This document shows positions 25,666-37,864 of a stretch of 64,000 nucleotides of DNA, in pieces (positions within the stretch are counted from its first letter, which is position 1; each line of letters opens with the position of its first letter). Location: the NCBI RefSeq assembly GCF_030052815.1, contig NC_079505.1:79400330-79464329 (forward strand), in the 5' to 3' direction. This DNA is from Hevea brasiliensis. Taxonomy: Eukaryota; Streptophyta; Magnoliopsida; Malpighiales; Euphorbiaceae. A model generated the notes under the pieces. That model ran no database searches. It was not told where the DNA came from and worked only from the letters and a program-made list of their open reading frames with translations. The translations under genes were made by a program, and so were the position numbers.

Positions 25666-28456
25666 GGCATATGGCTTATGAAAGTGGGGTCTTTTGGATA
25701 TGTAACATAGAACTTTATTAAATAAATTAAATTATTGAAAATCATACCACTTTTGGTATGTATTTATACTTTACAAACACACCAGGGAAATAAAATTGAC
25801 ACAACTGAAAGATTTTAGTTATTGACATAATATAAAAAGATAATTTAAAATTTTGAAAATATTAAATGAGCATGTGATTTTCACCAAACAATTAAAGGAA
25901 ATTATTTCTATTATTTTCCTTTTCAATTTTTCTATTTCTCTTGCCTTCTCCTTTATCAAATATTATGGATACAAAGAAAAAAAAATTTATACATTATTAT
26001 GCTGTACTGTATAAAAAAAATATAAATTAAGGTTGATAATTTTTTTTTATTAAATAAAAGTTCAATAGAACGAATAATAATTAATGGATAGACAATAAGA
26101 GATAATCATCTTCCTCTTCACTATAAAAATAAATTATCTTTATTTTAAAATAAATGGATGAAAAACTCGAATTAAAGATCTTTTCACTTTTTATATTTTA
26201 GAAATGAAGAAATATTAAATTATCTCTATATTCAACCTTAGTGCTTCTCCATCTACAAATTGATTAACCTCAGAACATGATATGCTCTTTAATTCTTATT
26301 TCTAATATTAAGTCATTCATTAATTACAATTTATATAAAAAATAAAAAATAAAGTTGGGATTTTGTAAGTGAAGGACATCAAATACAACAAATTAATCAG
26401 CACGATGAGATTCATGGGTGCCAAAATTCTCAAAAAGGGACAAATCACTGATCACCTTTAACAAGACTGCTATTTGCTTTTAATTAGTATCACACTTGAG
26501 CTGTTGCAATAATAAATAATTAAGATAAATATAAAAAAAAAAAAATCCAAGGAACGTCTCCTTGTATGTATGGTGTGAAACAAATTCACTTCACAGAATA
26601 AGAATGGGTTGGACTAATTTTTCTTATTATATATTTATTTTTAATTTTTTTATTATTTTTTGATGTGAGACTTCAACATACATAAAAATTTAATTAAATA
26701 AACAATATTAGTAATGATCTTAACTATTGCAATAAATTTAAAGTAAGCAATTATATTAATGCAAAATAAAAATTAAAAATGAATTGAACAACAAAGCAGA
26801 GAACATACATTTATAGAAGGTGCCACTTATACAGAGGATCAATGGCGGAGTGAATTAAATAGACATTAGAAAGGTTTTACATCATTTTCGCCAGTTAGTT
26901 TGGAGTGATCATCAAGACCTCGCTTGAAAAATGCAGTTGGTTTAAAAGTCAGAGACCTCTCAAACTCTGCACCAAAATGTTGTTCTAACATTGCATTCAA
27001 GACTTAATACGCAATCTGATCATCTGCTAGCTAACAATAATTTTGCGCAATTTAAGACTTCCTAACCACCGATTTAAGTGAAAACATATTGCATAGACTA
27101 ACTCCACAGGAAAACTTAAACTATCATTATCAATGATGTTATTGCTCGTCACTGTTTGGTTCCGCTCCACGGAGGAAAGGGACCTAAATTGAATTGCAGG
27201 CCCCATGGTTTTGGTTTCTGATATTTTCAGCTCGATCCAAATTAAGGCAATTTAACAATTATTACTATTATTATTATCATTTCTTGAAAAGTTTGAATTA
27301 ACTGTTTTGATTATATTCAATTTAAGATTAAAGGGAGAGAAACTATAATCATCAACAAGACGGTTTTAATTCAACTCGAATTCTTGAGCCATTAACCTGT
27401 TTCAGTCTTAGATTTGACCAATTTAGTTCAACCTCCACCTAAGTCATGGTTGGGAATTGGTCCTGTTACTATTAACAAGTTGCTCTTGTATTTTTTCTTT
27501 TTTTTTTAGAAACCATCTGGTGTCTGAAATCCCCTAGCCCAACTAATCCAAATATATGTTGGGTAGGCTTACAAAGAGGACAAAGTATTCTCTCTCAAGT
27601 TTTAAAAGTACTTCATACATAGAGTTTGAATCCGAAACCACTAAGTTAAAAGAGAAGGACTCTTGCCATCTCATCTCACCTTTGCGGGTTGTTGATCTTG
27701 TATTTTTATAAACTCATTAAAATATTTCTAAATTTCATCAAACACTTTCATCTATTTAGCTATTAATATTTAAAGAAAACACTAAAATATCCTTGTAGAA
27801 GCCAATAGTTATAGGGATGAACGAGGATATTAATAATGACAAAATTTAAGGATTAAATAGCCATTTATCTAAAATTTGATTGACGGTAATATATTGAAAT
27901 ATATTTAGAAATGAAAAAATTAAATTATTTAATATAATCAAAACTCAAAAGATGTTTTAATGAGTTTTTAAAATATAAGAACCAACTTGTTAATAATGGC
28001 AATACTCAAGAACCTTACTACAAGTCAACCAAAAGTTTTAGGGAAGGAGATTATTGTCATTTGCCAATGGCCATAGCTAACTGTTGAGATATGAGAAAGA
28101 AATTATTGAATACATTAGAAGCAATATGCTATTTCACACACATAAATATGGAATTTACATCCTATAATTTATGGAGAAATACAAAATGTGTATCATCCAT
28201 TTTGCAACAAAAAAATTAGAAAATTTGATCCCTAGTAGTCATACAGCATTGGAACTGGAATTCTATCTACTACTCTTGAATATAAAAGTAAAATGAAAAA
28301 GAAAGTCCAGTGAGGCTGAAGGAGGAACTAATGACCATATAAACACTAAAACTAAATATTAATTACATTTAGCAGACAAGAATTTTAACCAATGAAACAA
28401 ATAAATAAACGTTCCTTACACAAAAGTAGTTATATCCAAAGCTAAGGTAGGAAACA
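23291..28456. other. Intergenic, very AT-rich, no supported gene
   Basis: 23300-23690 is a moderately GC-containing patch with ACGT cores, plausibly the O-fucosyltransferase promoter. 23700-24900 is extremely AT-rich. 25020-25450 is another GC-richer patch with a 109-codon frame (25032-25361) lacking any known motif. (AT)n tracts lie at 24500-24519 and 25621-25662. 27480-27700 looks like a dispersed repeat relic. No coding exon could be supported. Confidence 0.65.
25621..25662. repeat. (AT)n microsatellite
   Basis: About 21 uninterrupted AT units. Confidence 0.95.
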
Positions 28457-28761
28457 TAGTTATTAAAGGCTAAAGGCGCATCAAGGCGCAAAGAAGTCCT
28501 GGAGTCTAGGTGCAAGGTGAAGGGGTGCGCCCAAGCAAGGCAAGGGTCAAAAAAAAAAAATTAAATTTAAGAAAATATATAAACATTCTATTACACTTCA
28601 AGTAACATAAAACTACATAATAATAACTAACAAGCATTCAAGTAATAATAATTTTGCAATCCAAAAAAGATCAAAATAAACTAGTAAAAAGTTAAAAACG
28701 CTAATAAACTACTAAAAGTTAAAGTTTAATAAACTAGTAAACTAGTAAAACTATTAAATGT

Positions 28762-31420
28762 TCAATCCACATCAATAGAAACATCAAAGTCCTCTTCATC
28801 TTCTTCATCAACTTCATTATCTTCCTCATACTCATCTTCCAAATCAACATGTTCATCATCATAATCTTCTTCCTCATCTTCAAGAAGCGAATAAGTTTGA
28901 GTGGATGATGCTTTTCTGTTTTGCTGTGGTGTAGATCTTGAAACAAGTGTAGATGCAACATTTTTTGCTTTACTTGATCTAATGTCATAGGCATCCTCTT
29001 CAGCACCAACAGCTTCAGCAACCACATTCCATGTCAAATCATCATTTTAAAAAACAAGTTTATCTCTATCTATCTCTTCCTCCATTTGACCCATCAGCCA
29101 TTCATTACTATCATCAATTTCTTTCAATGAGAAAGAGTCAATGTAGTCACGTGCATCATATCGATACTTTAATGACCGATTGTATTTGACAAACACCAAA
29201 TCATTCAAGCCATGTTGAGCTAACCTATTTCTTTTTTTACTATAAATCTGTAAAATATAATAATTTTATTAAGTATAATTTTTGAAAGAACAAATTAAAG
29301 GTATAATTCTAAAGGGAAGTATTTTGTCACTCACATGCTTAAAGATGCTCCAATTACGCTTACAACCAGATGCACTACAAGTAAGGCTAAGCACTTTGAC
29401 AACAAAATTTCTCAAATTTGGAGTTGTAGCTCCATAAGTCAACCACCATATGGCTAATGAAACAATAATGCATATTAATTATTATTCAAAAAGATTGCAA
29501 TATGGGATAAGATTACGTGCTTATGGGTAAAATTATATTACTTAGAGATACTTTCTTTCGATTCCTAATTACCATATCTATCCCAAAGATGCCTTCAGCA
29601 TTTTGATAAAAAGGTAATTGTGCCATTGTTTTGTCCTGCTCTTCTTTACTTGGAATCAACCTTGCTACAACTTGGTATAAGCCAGTAACAACCTCAACAT
29701 CTTCATAATTTTCTTATTTGAATAAAAAAATTCAGGATTCAAATAATATCCAGCTGCATGCAAAGGTCGATGGAGTTGACTTTCCTATCATTTATCAATA
29801 ATCTCAAAAATTGTCCTACATTTTTCTTCATTGTCACCAAATGACTTTGCAATTGCTTCTTTAGCCCTATCCATTACCTCATAAATATATTCCATTGCAG
29901 GCATTTTCTCACCATCAACTAGTCTAAGCACACGGACTAATGGATCAAATATCTTTAAGATATAAACAATCTTAGTCCAAAAAGTAGGCATCATGACAAT
30001 ACTGCATGCTTTCTTACCAGACAAATCTTTTGCCCACTTACTTTTGGTCCATTCCTCTGAAGTAAATATCTTTCTCAAATTTACCTTGTGCTTATGTATG
30101 TGTTGAAGGGTGAGAAAAACAGTTGCAAATCTTGTGACAGTTGGCCTAATTAGCTCTCTTTTACCAGTAAAGCGCCGCAATATTTTCACCACACCTGGCC
30201 GAATGTAAATATATCCATTCAATGTCACTGCCCTTTTAATTGTGTTATGAATGTTGGGAATTTTCCCAATATCTTCTAGCATCAAATCTATGCAATGGGC
30301 AGCACAAGGAGTCCAATACAAATGAGGGCGCTTTGTTTCTAACAACTTCCCTAAAAGCAAAACAAATATGGTAGCATAAATATTAAAAATATTATTTACT
30401 TAAAATAAAATTAAACTATCTAATAATAGTAAGAATAAAAACTCTTAATTACCTGCAAGTGCACAATTGCTAGCATTATCTGTCACAACTTGAACCACAT
30501 TAGCCTCTCCAACACGCTCCACAAATCTATTAAACAACTCATACATCTTATCACCGGTCTTTGAGTACTCTGAAGCATCAACAGATTCTAGGAAAACAAT
30601 TCCCTTTGAAAAATTCACTAAGAAATTAATTAAAGTCCTTTGTTTCTTATCAGTCCAACCATCAACCATTATGGAACAATCATACTTTGCCCATTCTTCT
30701 TCATAGGACTTTAATGAATCATTCACCTCAGCAACTTCTTTATTCAATAAAGGTACCCGCACCTCATGAAAACTAGGTGCTCTCATGCCAATCCCAAATT
30801 GTCCAATAGACTCCACCATAACTTGAAAACTTGGATAATTGACGGCATGAAAAGGAATTGCTGCATTATACATCCACCGAGCTATATCCTTACATGCTTT
30901 TTTTCGCAATTCCTTTTTACATGCCTCATTAATAGTGGTTTGCTTCAACTTTGAATTTTTTTTTATCTTGCACTGCCTTTTCAACACTTTTGACAAAATA
31001 GACATCTATTGGACTCTTTGTCCTTGGCTTCTTTTGAACCTTACCACTTCCCTTTAAGCCTCTAAGAATTACCCTAACATCATCTTCATCTTCATCATGT
31101 CCAAGACTTTCAACATCCTCATAATCAGGTAGTTTATCTAAGCTCTTTGCTAAAGCCTTTTGCTGCATATACTCTTACAGCTCTTCACGCACATTTGTTG
31201 GACACTTCTTACACATTGTAGCATTTTGAAATCCTTCAACTAAATTAGTTCGGAATATCCCTCCTTTTGTAACTTTGCTACAAAAGTTCCAAACAATATC
31301 ATTTTTGTTGTTTGGATTCACCAAATAAACATACTTCCATGCGAGATTTTTGTTGCTATTTTCAGTTTTAATAGCAGTTGTAGATGCTTTAATAGCAGTT
31401 GTAGATGCTTCCGATTCCAT
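28762..31420 (-). pseudogene. hAT transposase, disabled (BED finger, RNase H-like core, hAT dimerisation domain)
   Basis: Protein blocks in order: an N-terminal BED-like finger (31420-31178), linker, the DGWTDKK catalytic-core motif and VTDNASNCALAG (31005-30453), then after an intron (30452-30351) KLLETKRPHLYWTPCAAHC and the central helical part, and finally the hAT C-terminal dimerisation motif (TPNLRNFVVKVLSLTC, KRNWSIF, about 29440-29350) with an acidic tail ending at 28762. Breaks: a TAA at 31175-31177; a frameshift in an A run near 30956-30964; adjacent stops TGA and TAG at 29785-29790 where relatives have Arg-Trp; and a TAA at 29047-29049. The finger has lost its first expected Cys (Trp in its place). 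The copy therefore cannot encode an intact transposase, though its ends may still be mobilised by a relative. Confidence 0.88.
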
Positions 31421-31978
31421 CTTTACAAAAAAAAAATAATGATAAAATAAAATAAATTAATAAAATCAAAAGAGAAAGAAATTAATAATTTAATAAGTAG
31501 CAATAACCCAACAATAACACACATACCAATTTATAATAACATATTAACATAATCTAATTATAATAATAGAAATTAATAATTTATGATAATATAAACTCTT
31601 GTAATATTTCTAGTAATTTATAATAAGACCTAATAGTAATTAGTATTTAGCAATAAAAAAATAAAATAATAAATTATTTTTAATTCAATAATAAAACTAA
31701 AAGCTAAATTAGCATAATAGCATATCCAAGTCTCGACATATATTAACATATTCACAATAAACAAAATATCAAAGTCACAAATTTATATTAAAAAAAAAAA
31801 ACAGCACAGCTCAGGGTAGGGAAAGCAGAGAGCACGACAAAGAAAGGGGGAAAAAAAAAGCACAGCAACAGACCTTGGATAAAACACAACCAGAAAGAGA
31901 GAGAGAGAGCATGACAGCCCAGGAAAAAAAAAAAAAAAGAAGAAGTTGCAGTGCCATGGATGACACAGAGAAAGAGAG

Positions 31979-31984
31979 CAGGCA

Positions 31985-32015
<31 letters not shown>

Positions 32016-32112
32016 AAGAAGAAGAAGAAGAAGAAGAAGAAGAAGAGAGAGAGGAAGAACGCAACAAATGAAAGAAGAAGAATAAGAAAGAGAAGAAGAA
32101 AGCAGCAAATAA
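31979..32112 (+). repeat. GA / GAA microsatellite in the hAT leader
   Basis: An AGAG run at about 31987-32011 is followed by an AAG run to about 32046 and further purine-rich sequence. It gives spurious Lys/Arg/Glu and Ser/Leu frames on the two strands. Confidence 0.9.
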
Positions 32113-32354
32113 AAACGTACCAGGTTTGATCTTCTTTCCCTTCTCTTCTTCTTCTTTATCTTTTCTTGGCTGCTGGAGATCTCTCCTCCTCCTCCTTCTT
32201 CTTCTCTTCTTTTTTATCTTTTCTTGGCTGCTGGAGATCTCTTATCTCTTTTTCTTCTTCTTATTCTTTTCTTCTTTTTTATCTTTTTGTTGGCTGTTGG
32301 AGAAATTTTAAAACCCTAGCTAAACTTTTATACTGCACCTTAACTTCTTGGGGT

Positions 32355-32427
32355 GCGCCTCGGTGCGCCTCACGCCTGGATGCGCCTCGGTGCGCCTCAC
32401 GCCTGGATGCGCCTTGGTGTGCCTCAG
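32355..32427. repeat. 27-bp GC-rich tandem repeat (subterminal hAT repeats)
   Basis: Two identical 27-bp units (32355-32381 and 32382-32408), each containing two copies of GCGCCTC, followed by a third, partial and diverged unit to 32427. They lie just inside the right end of the hAT element and probably represent transposase-binding repeats. Confidence 0.85.
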
Positions 32428-32472
32428 GGAACTGATGCTCTTTTTCTGCAGTAGGGCGCACCTTTGATAACA

Positions 32473-34051
32473 GGTTTTCACTGAGCCACTTATTCAATGT
32501 GTCGATGCAGAATTTCCTCTTACAATTTTAAGCAACAATAGTCCCATCAATAGCATTCTATAACATATCTTTCTTATCATCGTGCAGGTTAAGAATGATC
32601 CAAAATAATGCAAGCACAACATTAGCAGGCAAGCACAGATGCCAATAAATCCAATATTTGATCTCTCAAAATCAAATTGCATATTGTACAATTCCAATCA
32701 CCACTCTAACAATTCTACCAATATTCGGTGGATGTCAAGATCCACCATTTAGAGACCAGGCATTAAAAAATATACTCGAGTTAAAACCAAGTTATAGAAT
32801 GATACACCAAAATGATAAATGATTTTAATTCACAATTCAATCGCAAAGACTTTGCAGGAAGGGATGCCAAGACCCTGGAATTTGACGTCTGCCTTGTCTC
32901 ATGCCTAAATAGGGCAGAAATAACATGAACCAGTACGGGACCTGAATTTGTCCCAGATTCTTCTTGGGCATAGAGTGAAAGTAGAAAGCATAGAATTAAA
33001 TTATGCATTTGCCATTATCATATAAATCCCCAAATAATGTTGTTTAATACCTACATCGCCATTATAAACTCCTCGCCCCACAAAACCACTTTCCACTGGC
33101 TGTGTATATAATTGCCGTTAGCATCTCCTCTTTATCCATTATAACCAAAATTCATGAAAGAAAGAGTCACTGAAGTTAAGGACTTAAAATTTTCTTTATA
33201 CTTTTAAAAATAAATTCCTTAAACTCTTACATGCGTGGATTTGTCATTTTGAGGCTATTATTAGAATTATGGTTATCGAAACATATTTGTCAGAAATGCA
33301 ATTGGCAATATTTGTTCATTTATATCCATACAACCACCTCCTTTTTTTTAATAAAAGAAAGAAACCTTGGGACCAAAGGGGTACTATGTGCAAAACACTC
33401 AAGTTCATTCAGTGGAACTTTGGGCTTTAGGTTGTAAGCATAGCCCTCTTCCCTCTTCCTATCATATCCCCGATTTATCGCAAATTATTTAAAACAACTC
33501 TCATCACTTACAAAGGAGTTGGCGCAAACATGTCAAAACTCTTGGTCAAAAAAATGTTTTGTTTGGCAATAGCTGGTTGTACATTTTTCCCTTCCCCGCC
33601 AACCTCCTGTTTGCTGCATTTTCTATTTTCAAAAGGCATTTGGACTGGTTTTGGGTCAGGTCCTGACACAAATCTAAAACCACCTCATTTTCCATAGGCA
33701 ATTAATGGGATTCCCTGCCACAAAGAGCTAGCCTCTTCCCCATACGGGCACGGGGGCAAGGATGGGGGAGGCTATCCCAGTCATTCTCTAACCATGATAT
33801 TATATTGATTAACAAACTTATTTTTTATGCACATTTTTTTCTAATAAATATTTTACTATATCAAAAATTCAAAACTGAGTTGGGTCAAAGTCCAATTAAT
33901 CACCATGGAACAATGGCATCCATAACTAAGGACAAGGGACTAATCCAAAAAATCAATTTGCGAAAACGGAAAAAAAAAAAAAAAAAGAGAAGAAGGTGGG
34001 GGGGGGGGTGGGGGGTGTGTTTGTTGCGATGGGGGTGTGTGGGGTGCTTAC
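32473..34051. other. Region between the hAT element and the BSD-gene relic, no supported gene
   Basis: No motif-bearing reading frame. It contains homopolymer and G-rich runs at 33965-34035 immediately downstream of the last recognised BSD exon. A final BSD exon could lie here, because that exon ends at a GTAAGC donor, but I could not identify one. Confidence 0.5.
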
Positions 34052-35320
34052 CGAACTATCCACCTCCTTGTCAAAATCATCATCAAAAGCCCCATCCCCA
34101 TCATCTGTAAGACCATGCAGATCATTAGAACACAAAGTAATCGGTTAACTCTTGTCTGCAAAATTCTACAGATGTATACCACATCAAATGATGCACAGAA
34201 AACGTAAGGCACATGGGAAAACCCCTGTGAGATCGCAAGACTAGTAAACAAGGATCGCAAAATATGGACATTATTTTGAGTTTGACATCCAATTGTCTAA
34301 CTCTTTGGGGTAAAGAATCAAATAGATTATTTTATACTTCTTATATTTATAAGCTGTTAAAAGAAAATGTCCAATTTGGTGGATAAGAAATTATTTTCAA
34401 ATATAGATAAACTTAAGAGCAAAAGCAGCAGTCCACCACTTGCATGGCATGGACAGCACTGGTTAGTGGTTTCAAAATTATGCACAATATTATTGTAGGG
34501 ACAAACAATCTTCTCTGTAAATTAGGTTCATAAATCTGAATATGGAAAACAAGCATACACTTGAAGAGGAAAAACAGTGCAGGCAAAAGATTGATCAATT
34601 GTTTTACTGAACCGTGACCCAGTTCAAAAAAGATGATGAATCTGGACCTCCATCACTGTCTCCACCCAGAAGGAATGCATCCAAATCTAACTCAGCAAAT
34701 GATAAGGCTGATGTTTTACTTTGATAGTTTGATTTCTTCATCTCTGGTTTAGAAGTTACTGTAGCTTTTGGAGGTTCCTCTACTTCATTATCTTTTACTT
34801 GCTCTGCAGGTTTCTACATTTCCTCATCCATGTACTCTTTCTCACAGCTAAATGCAAGTATAACATTGCATTAGAGGTGCTTTATGTGAACTATTTTTAA
34901 CCTAGGACGTACGAACAATTGCAGAGTTGAGTTGACAGAGCTGCCCCAAAACAGCATAACTAAAAAATCCGATGGATGGATGGAAACATTTCAGGTTGTT
35001 CCTAGCATGGGCCAAGAAGACATTATGCAACAACTGTAGCCAAAATTTTGATGGTTGCCCACGGGACATACTATAATTCCTATTAGCAGAATTTAAGTTT
35101 CATAGCCACACGAAAGAGGAAATTTTGTTGGGCATAACATTTTGCCTTCCATGTAAGAAAAAAATGAATATTTGCAAGTAACTAGACAAGCAGAGATCCA
35201 ATTCAAGAGGCAAGTCACTTACGGTGCAACATGATTGTTCACTAGAATAAAATATATCCTCCAGAATTTTCTTTCTTTCATAATGCATGGACACAACTCG
35301 TATCTCAACTTTGATATTTC

Positions 35321-35666
35321 TATAATGAATACTAGCAAGGAGAATAAGGTTTGTAATTGTATGTGAAACAAGTAATATAGTGAGAGTGTTGTGTGGTAGT
35401 TGAATAGTTGCAAAGATGTTATAGCTTTTTAGGAGAAAGTCAAACAATTACAGTAGTTAGGAGTGTATAAATAGAGTATATCTATATTAGAATAGGCTAT
35501 TCCAAGAATCAATAAACAATAATATTTTTCTCTTATCTCTGAATATTCTCCTCTTCTCATCCAATTTATTTCTTTTCTCATCCAATCTATCTCTTTTCTC
35601 ATCTATTTTTCTCTCTTTCTCTTCCTATTCCTCTGTTTCACTAAGTGTGCGGGCTGTTATGTAACA
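35321..35666 (+). repeat. 5' LTR of the retrotransposon
   Basis: Carries a TATA box (TATAAATAG, 35466-35474) and a CT-rich segment near 35530-35640. It is diverged from the 3' LTR by many substitutions and small indels, so the insertion is not recent. Confidence 0.85.
35466..35474 (+). promoter_or_regulatory. TATA box of the 5' LTR
   Basis: TATAAATAG, repeated as TATAAATGG at the equivalent place in the 3' LTR (near 37683). It drives rightward transcription, antisense to the host BSD gene. Confidence 0.55.
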
Positions 35667-36408
35667 AATTTGTAATCAGAGTCTTGATCTAAGCTGGGTT
35701 TGCTTCCAATACTTTTTGTTGGAGTCCCAACTTTGGGCAGATTAACGGGAGTCTTCCAGAATTCCAAGTTTTTCTCTGCTCTTCTCTCTTTCTTTCTTCT
35801 TTCCCTCTATTCCTTCTTTTGTTCTTCCTCTCTCCTTGAAATTTCTTCCCTTTCTCACCTCACCTCAATTTCTTCTTCTTTCTTTCTTTCTTTGTTTCTT
35901 GAAATTCTTGAATTAAATTCTTTCTTCTTCTGTTACTTTCTAGTTATTTCTTCTATTCCCTTCTTTAATTTCTTATTTCTAGCATTTCAAGAAACCTGGT
36001 TTTTGAAATTCTTAAAAATTTTCTTCCTCTCCCTTATTCTTCTCTCTTGTGAGCTGCCTTATTCCCTTTTCTCTTCTATCAAATTCTTCTCAATTTCCCT
36101 ATTTTCAATTTCTGCCCTATAAAGGTTTCAAAATCAAGACCTATTTTGTCAAATTCAAGAAACATCTAAAATTAAAAAAAAAAAAATCTTTCCTTTCTCT
36201 CAATCTTTCTTCCTTTTCTATAAAATATTTTCTTTCTATTTCTGTAATTTCTTCTCTATTCTTCTTTTCACAATTTTTCTTCTTCCTTTCTCTGTGATTT
36301 TCATTCAATTCCAGTATCAATTCCTTATCCGTGCTTAGGTCTGATTTCCTTTACTATTTTTCTACCTCAAATTTTCTTGGAAGTAAAATACAATCAGAGC
36401 ATCAAATC

Positions 36409-36720
36409 ATGGGAGTACAATCTAGGGAACAAAAGGATCTTAAGGGAATGCTAGAAATTTTTGAAAGAAGAGTGGCAAAAAGCTTAGAAGAGTTGTATCA
36501 AAAATGGAAAAAATTAGATAAGTTGTTAGAAGAGCAAATAACAAGGAGTGAGAAATTGTTTCAAGAGGCACAATCCACAAGTCAATTTCAAGATTTGGAG
36601 CTGAGATCCCAAATTCCAAGGGGTTTTACAAAAAATGGAAAGAAAATAGAAAATGTTGTAGTATTTACTAATGAAGATGCATTGGAATTGTCTCTTGCAC
36701 AAGGAGGAAGAACATTATAA
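36409..36720 (+). CDS. Small retrotransposon frame, coiled-coil-like (possible gag remnant)
   Basis: 103 residues starting MGVQSREQKDLKGMLEIF, followed by a Lys/Glu/Leu-rich stretch (KSLEELYQKWKKLDKLLEEQ) that looks helical. It starts about 740 bp after the 5' LTR and ends at TAA 36718-36720. The short MG/VQ start and helical coil recall the N-termini of some plant retroelement gag proteins, but no capsid or zinc-knuckle motif follows. The function is not assignable. Confidence 0.4.
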   Translation: MGVQSREQKDLKGMLEIFERRVAKSLEELYQKWKKLDKLLEEQITRSEKLFQEAQSTSQFQDLELRSQIPRGFTKNGKKIENVVVFTNEDALELSLAQGGRTL

Positions 36721-36842
36721 CATCTGGAGCAAGACTTTCTTCCTCGTATGTCTAATATAAGTGAGGTTTTTGAGGAGGAGAATGAGAAGATACATAAGAC
36801 AACAATCATGGAACTTAAGTTTATAAGGGTGATGACAAGGAA

Positions 36843-37226
36843 TTGGGAAAGACCAAGGAGAGTGCTGCTAAGAAGGAGACTGTCTTCCTTGATGACAAGA
36901 TTCATGGGGATGGAGATGTGAAGAAGCCGATTCAAAAGGAGGAGCAAAATTTTCAAATTCTTGAAGATTCCATTCAGCAAAGTTTTGAGAATGATGTTAA
37001 TGGTGCAAATGATGAGAATACTCAAGGTTTTGAGAATGATAACATTGCTGAAGCCTCTAGTACAGTGCATATGAGGCAATTAGACTATGCAATAGGGAGA
37101 ATAGGAGCTGAATATGAAATGGAATTCCTTTGCTCAATGACACAAAGGATGATTTTGCCTCAGTTAGGAATGGAAGAAGTGTTGGAAGCTGCACAATCTA
37201 GAGTCCAAAAACCTAAAATTTCTTAG
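36843..37226 (+). CDS. Second retrotransposon internal frame, unknown
   Basis: An acidic frame of about 127 codons with KKETVFLDDKIHGDGD near its start and EFLCSMTQRMILPQLGMEE near its end. The first ATG is not certain. It lies between the first small frame and the polypurine tract, where pol would be in a complete element, but shows none of its motifs. Confidence 0.3.
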   Translation: MGKTKESAAKKETVFLDDKIHGDGDVKKPIQKEEQNFQILEDSIQQSFENDVNGANDENTQGFENDNIAEASSTVHMRQLDYAIGRIGAEYEMEFLCSMTQRMILPQLGMEEVLEAAQSRVQKPKIS

Positions 37227-37539
37227 AGCAATGGGAATGGACGGAGCTTACTAATTCAAGAGAACCATGATTGTGAGTTTTACTATTGTGAGTTCCTAAT
37301 GTCTATAAAAGAAAAATGGGAAACGTCAAGAAGGCTGAAGAAGAAGAAATTAATTTTGAAGAACATTGCATCTGTAATTCTTAAACAAGATATATTTGAA
37401 AGATGGAGAAGACAAAGAAAGAAAGACTACTATGACGAAGGAAACGGATTGACATTTTGGTGAGAAAAATCAATAATTTCAGTGTCGCAGCCTCCCTTAT
37501 TCATTCTTGAGGACAGGAATGATTTCAAAGAGTGGGGAA

Positions 37540-37864
37540 TGTAATGAATACTAGTAAGGAGAATAAGGTTTGTAATTGTATGTGGAATGAGTAAAATAGT
37601 GAGGGTGGTGTATGGTAGTTGAGTAGTTGTAAAGATGTTACAGCTTTTTAGAAAGTTAAAGCAGTTACAGTAGTTAAGAGTGTATAAATGGAGTATATCT
37701 ATATTAGAATAGGCTATTCCAAGAATCAATAAACAAGAATACTTTTCTCTCATCTCTGAATATTCTTTTCTCTCCTCATCCAATATCTCTCTTTTCTCAT
37801 CTATTTCTCTCTCTTTCTCTTCCTATTCCTCTGTTTCACTAAGTGAGCAGGTTGTTATGTAACA
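37540..37864 (+). repeat. 3' LTR of the retrotransposon
   Basis: Begins TGTAATGAATAC after the polypurine tract and ends GTTATGTAACA. It is slightly shorter than the 5' LTR, owing to small deletions around 37640 and in the CT-rich part. Confidence 0.85.

Larger units (their letters stand above)
28457..32472 (-). mobile_element. Degenerate autonomous hAT transposon
   Basis: The left end reads TAGTTATTAAAGGC; the right end, read on the minus strand, is TGTTATCAAAGGTGC. These are similar terminal inverted repeats of hAT type. Both subterminal regions are packed with GGCGC/GCGCC motifs (28475-28535 and 32352-32460), as is usual for hAT binding sites. Between them lies a minus-strand transposase relic (28762-31420) and a GA/GAA-rich leader (31900-32130). 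I could not see an 8-bp target duplication: AGGAAACA on the left and GGTTTTCA on the right do not match, so the exact ends may be off by a few bases or the duplication has decayed. Confidence 0.82.
35321..37864 (+). mobile_element. Non-autonomous LTR retrotransposon (about 2.5 kb, Copia-like signals)
   Basis: Two clearly homologous LTRs, 35321-35666 and 37540-37864, enclose about 1.9 kb. The 3' LTR begins TGTAATGAATAC and both LTRs end GTTATGTAACA; the 5' copy begins TATAATG, so its terminal TG has mutated. Immediately after the 5' LTR, GTAATCAGAG at 35672-35681 resembles the initiator-Met tRNA primer site common in Copia elements. AGAGTGGGGAA before the 3' LTR (37529-37539) is a polypurine tract. 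The flanks are ATTTC (35316-35320) and ATTTT (37865-37869), a target duplication with one difference. The interior has two small frames (36409-36720, 36843-37226) rich in charged coiled-coil-like sequence, perhaps gag-derived, and no protease, integrase or reverse transcriptase. Confidence 0.87.

Noticed and set aside
31783..32311. Several frames of Ser/Leu, Lys/Arg/Glu or Phe/Ser runs
   Set aside because: Translations of the GA/GAA and CTT simple repeats in the hAT leader.
28449..32480. 8-bp target duplication of the hAT element
   Set aside because: AGGAAACA and GGTTTTCA do not match, and shifting the ends by a few bases did not give a convincing pair.
35700..36297. 140- and 82-codon Phe/Ser/Leu-rich frames inside the retrotransposon
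   Set aside because: CT-rich sequence following the 5' LTR; transmembrane-like only because of base composition.
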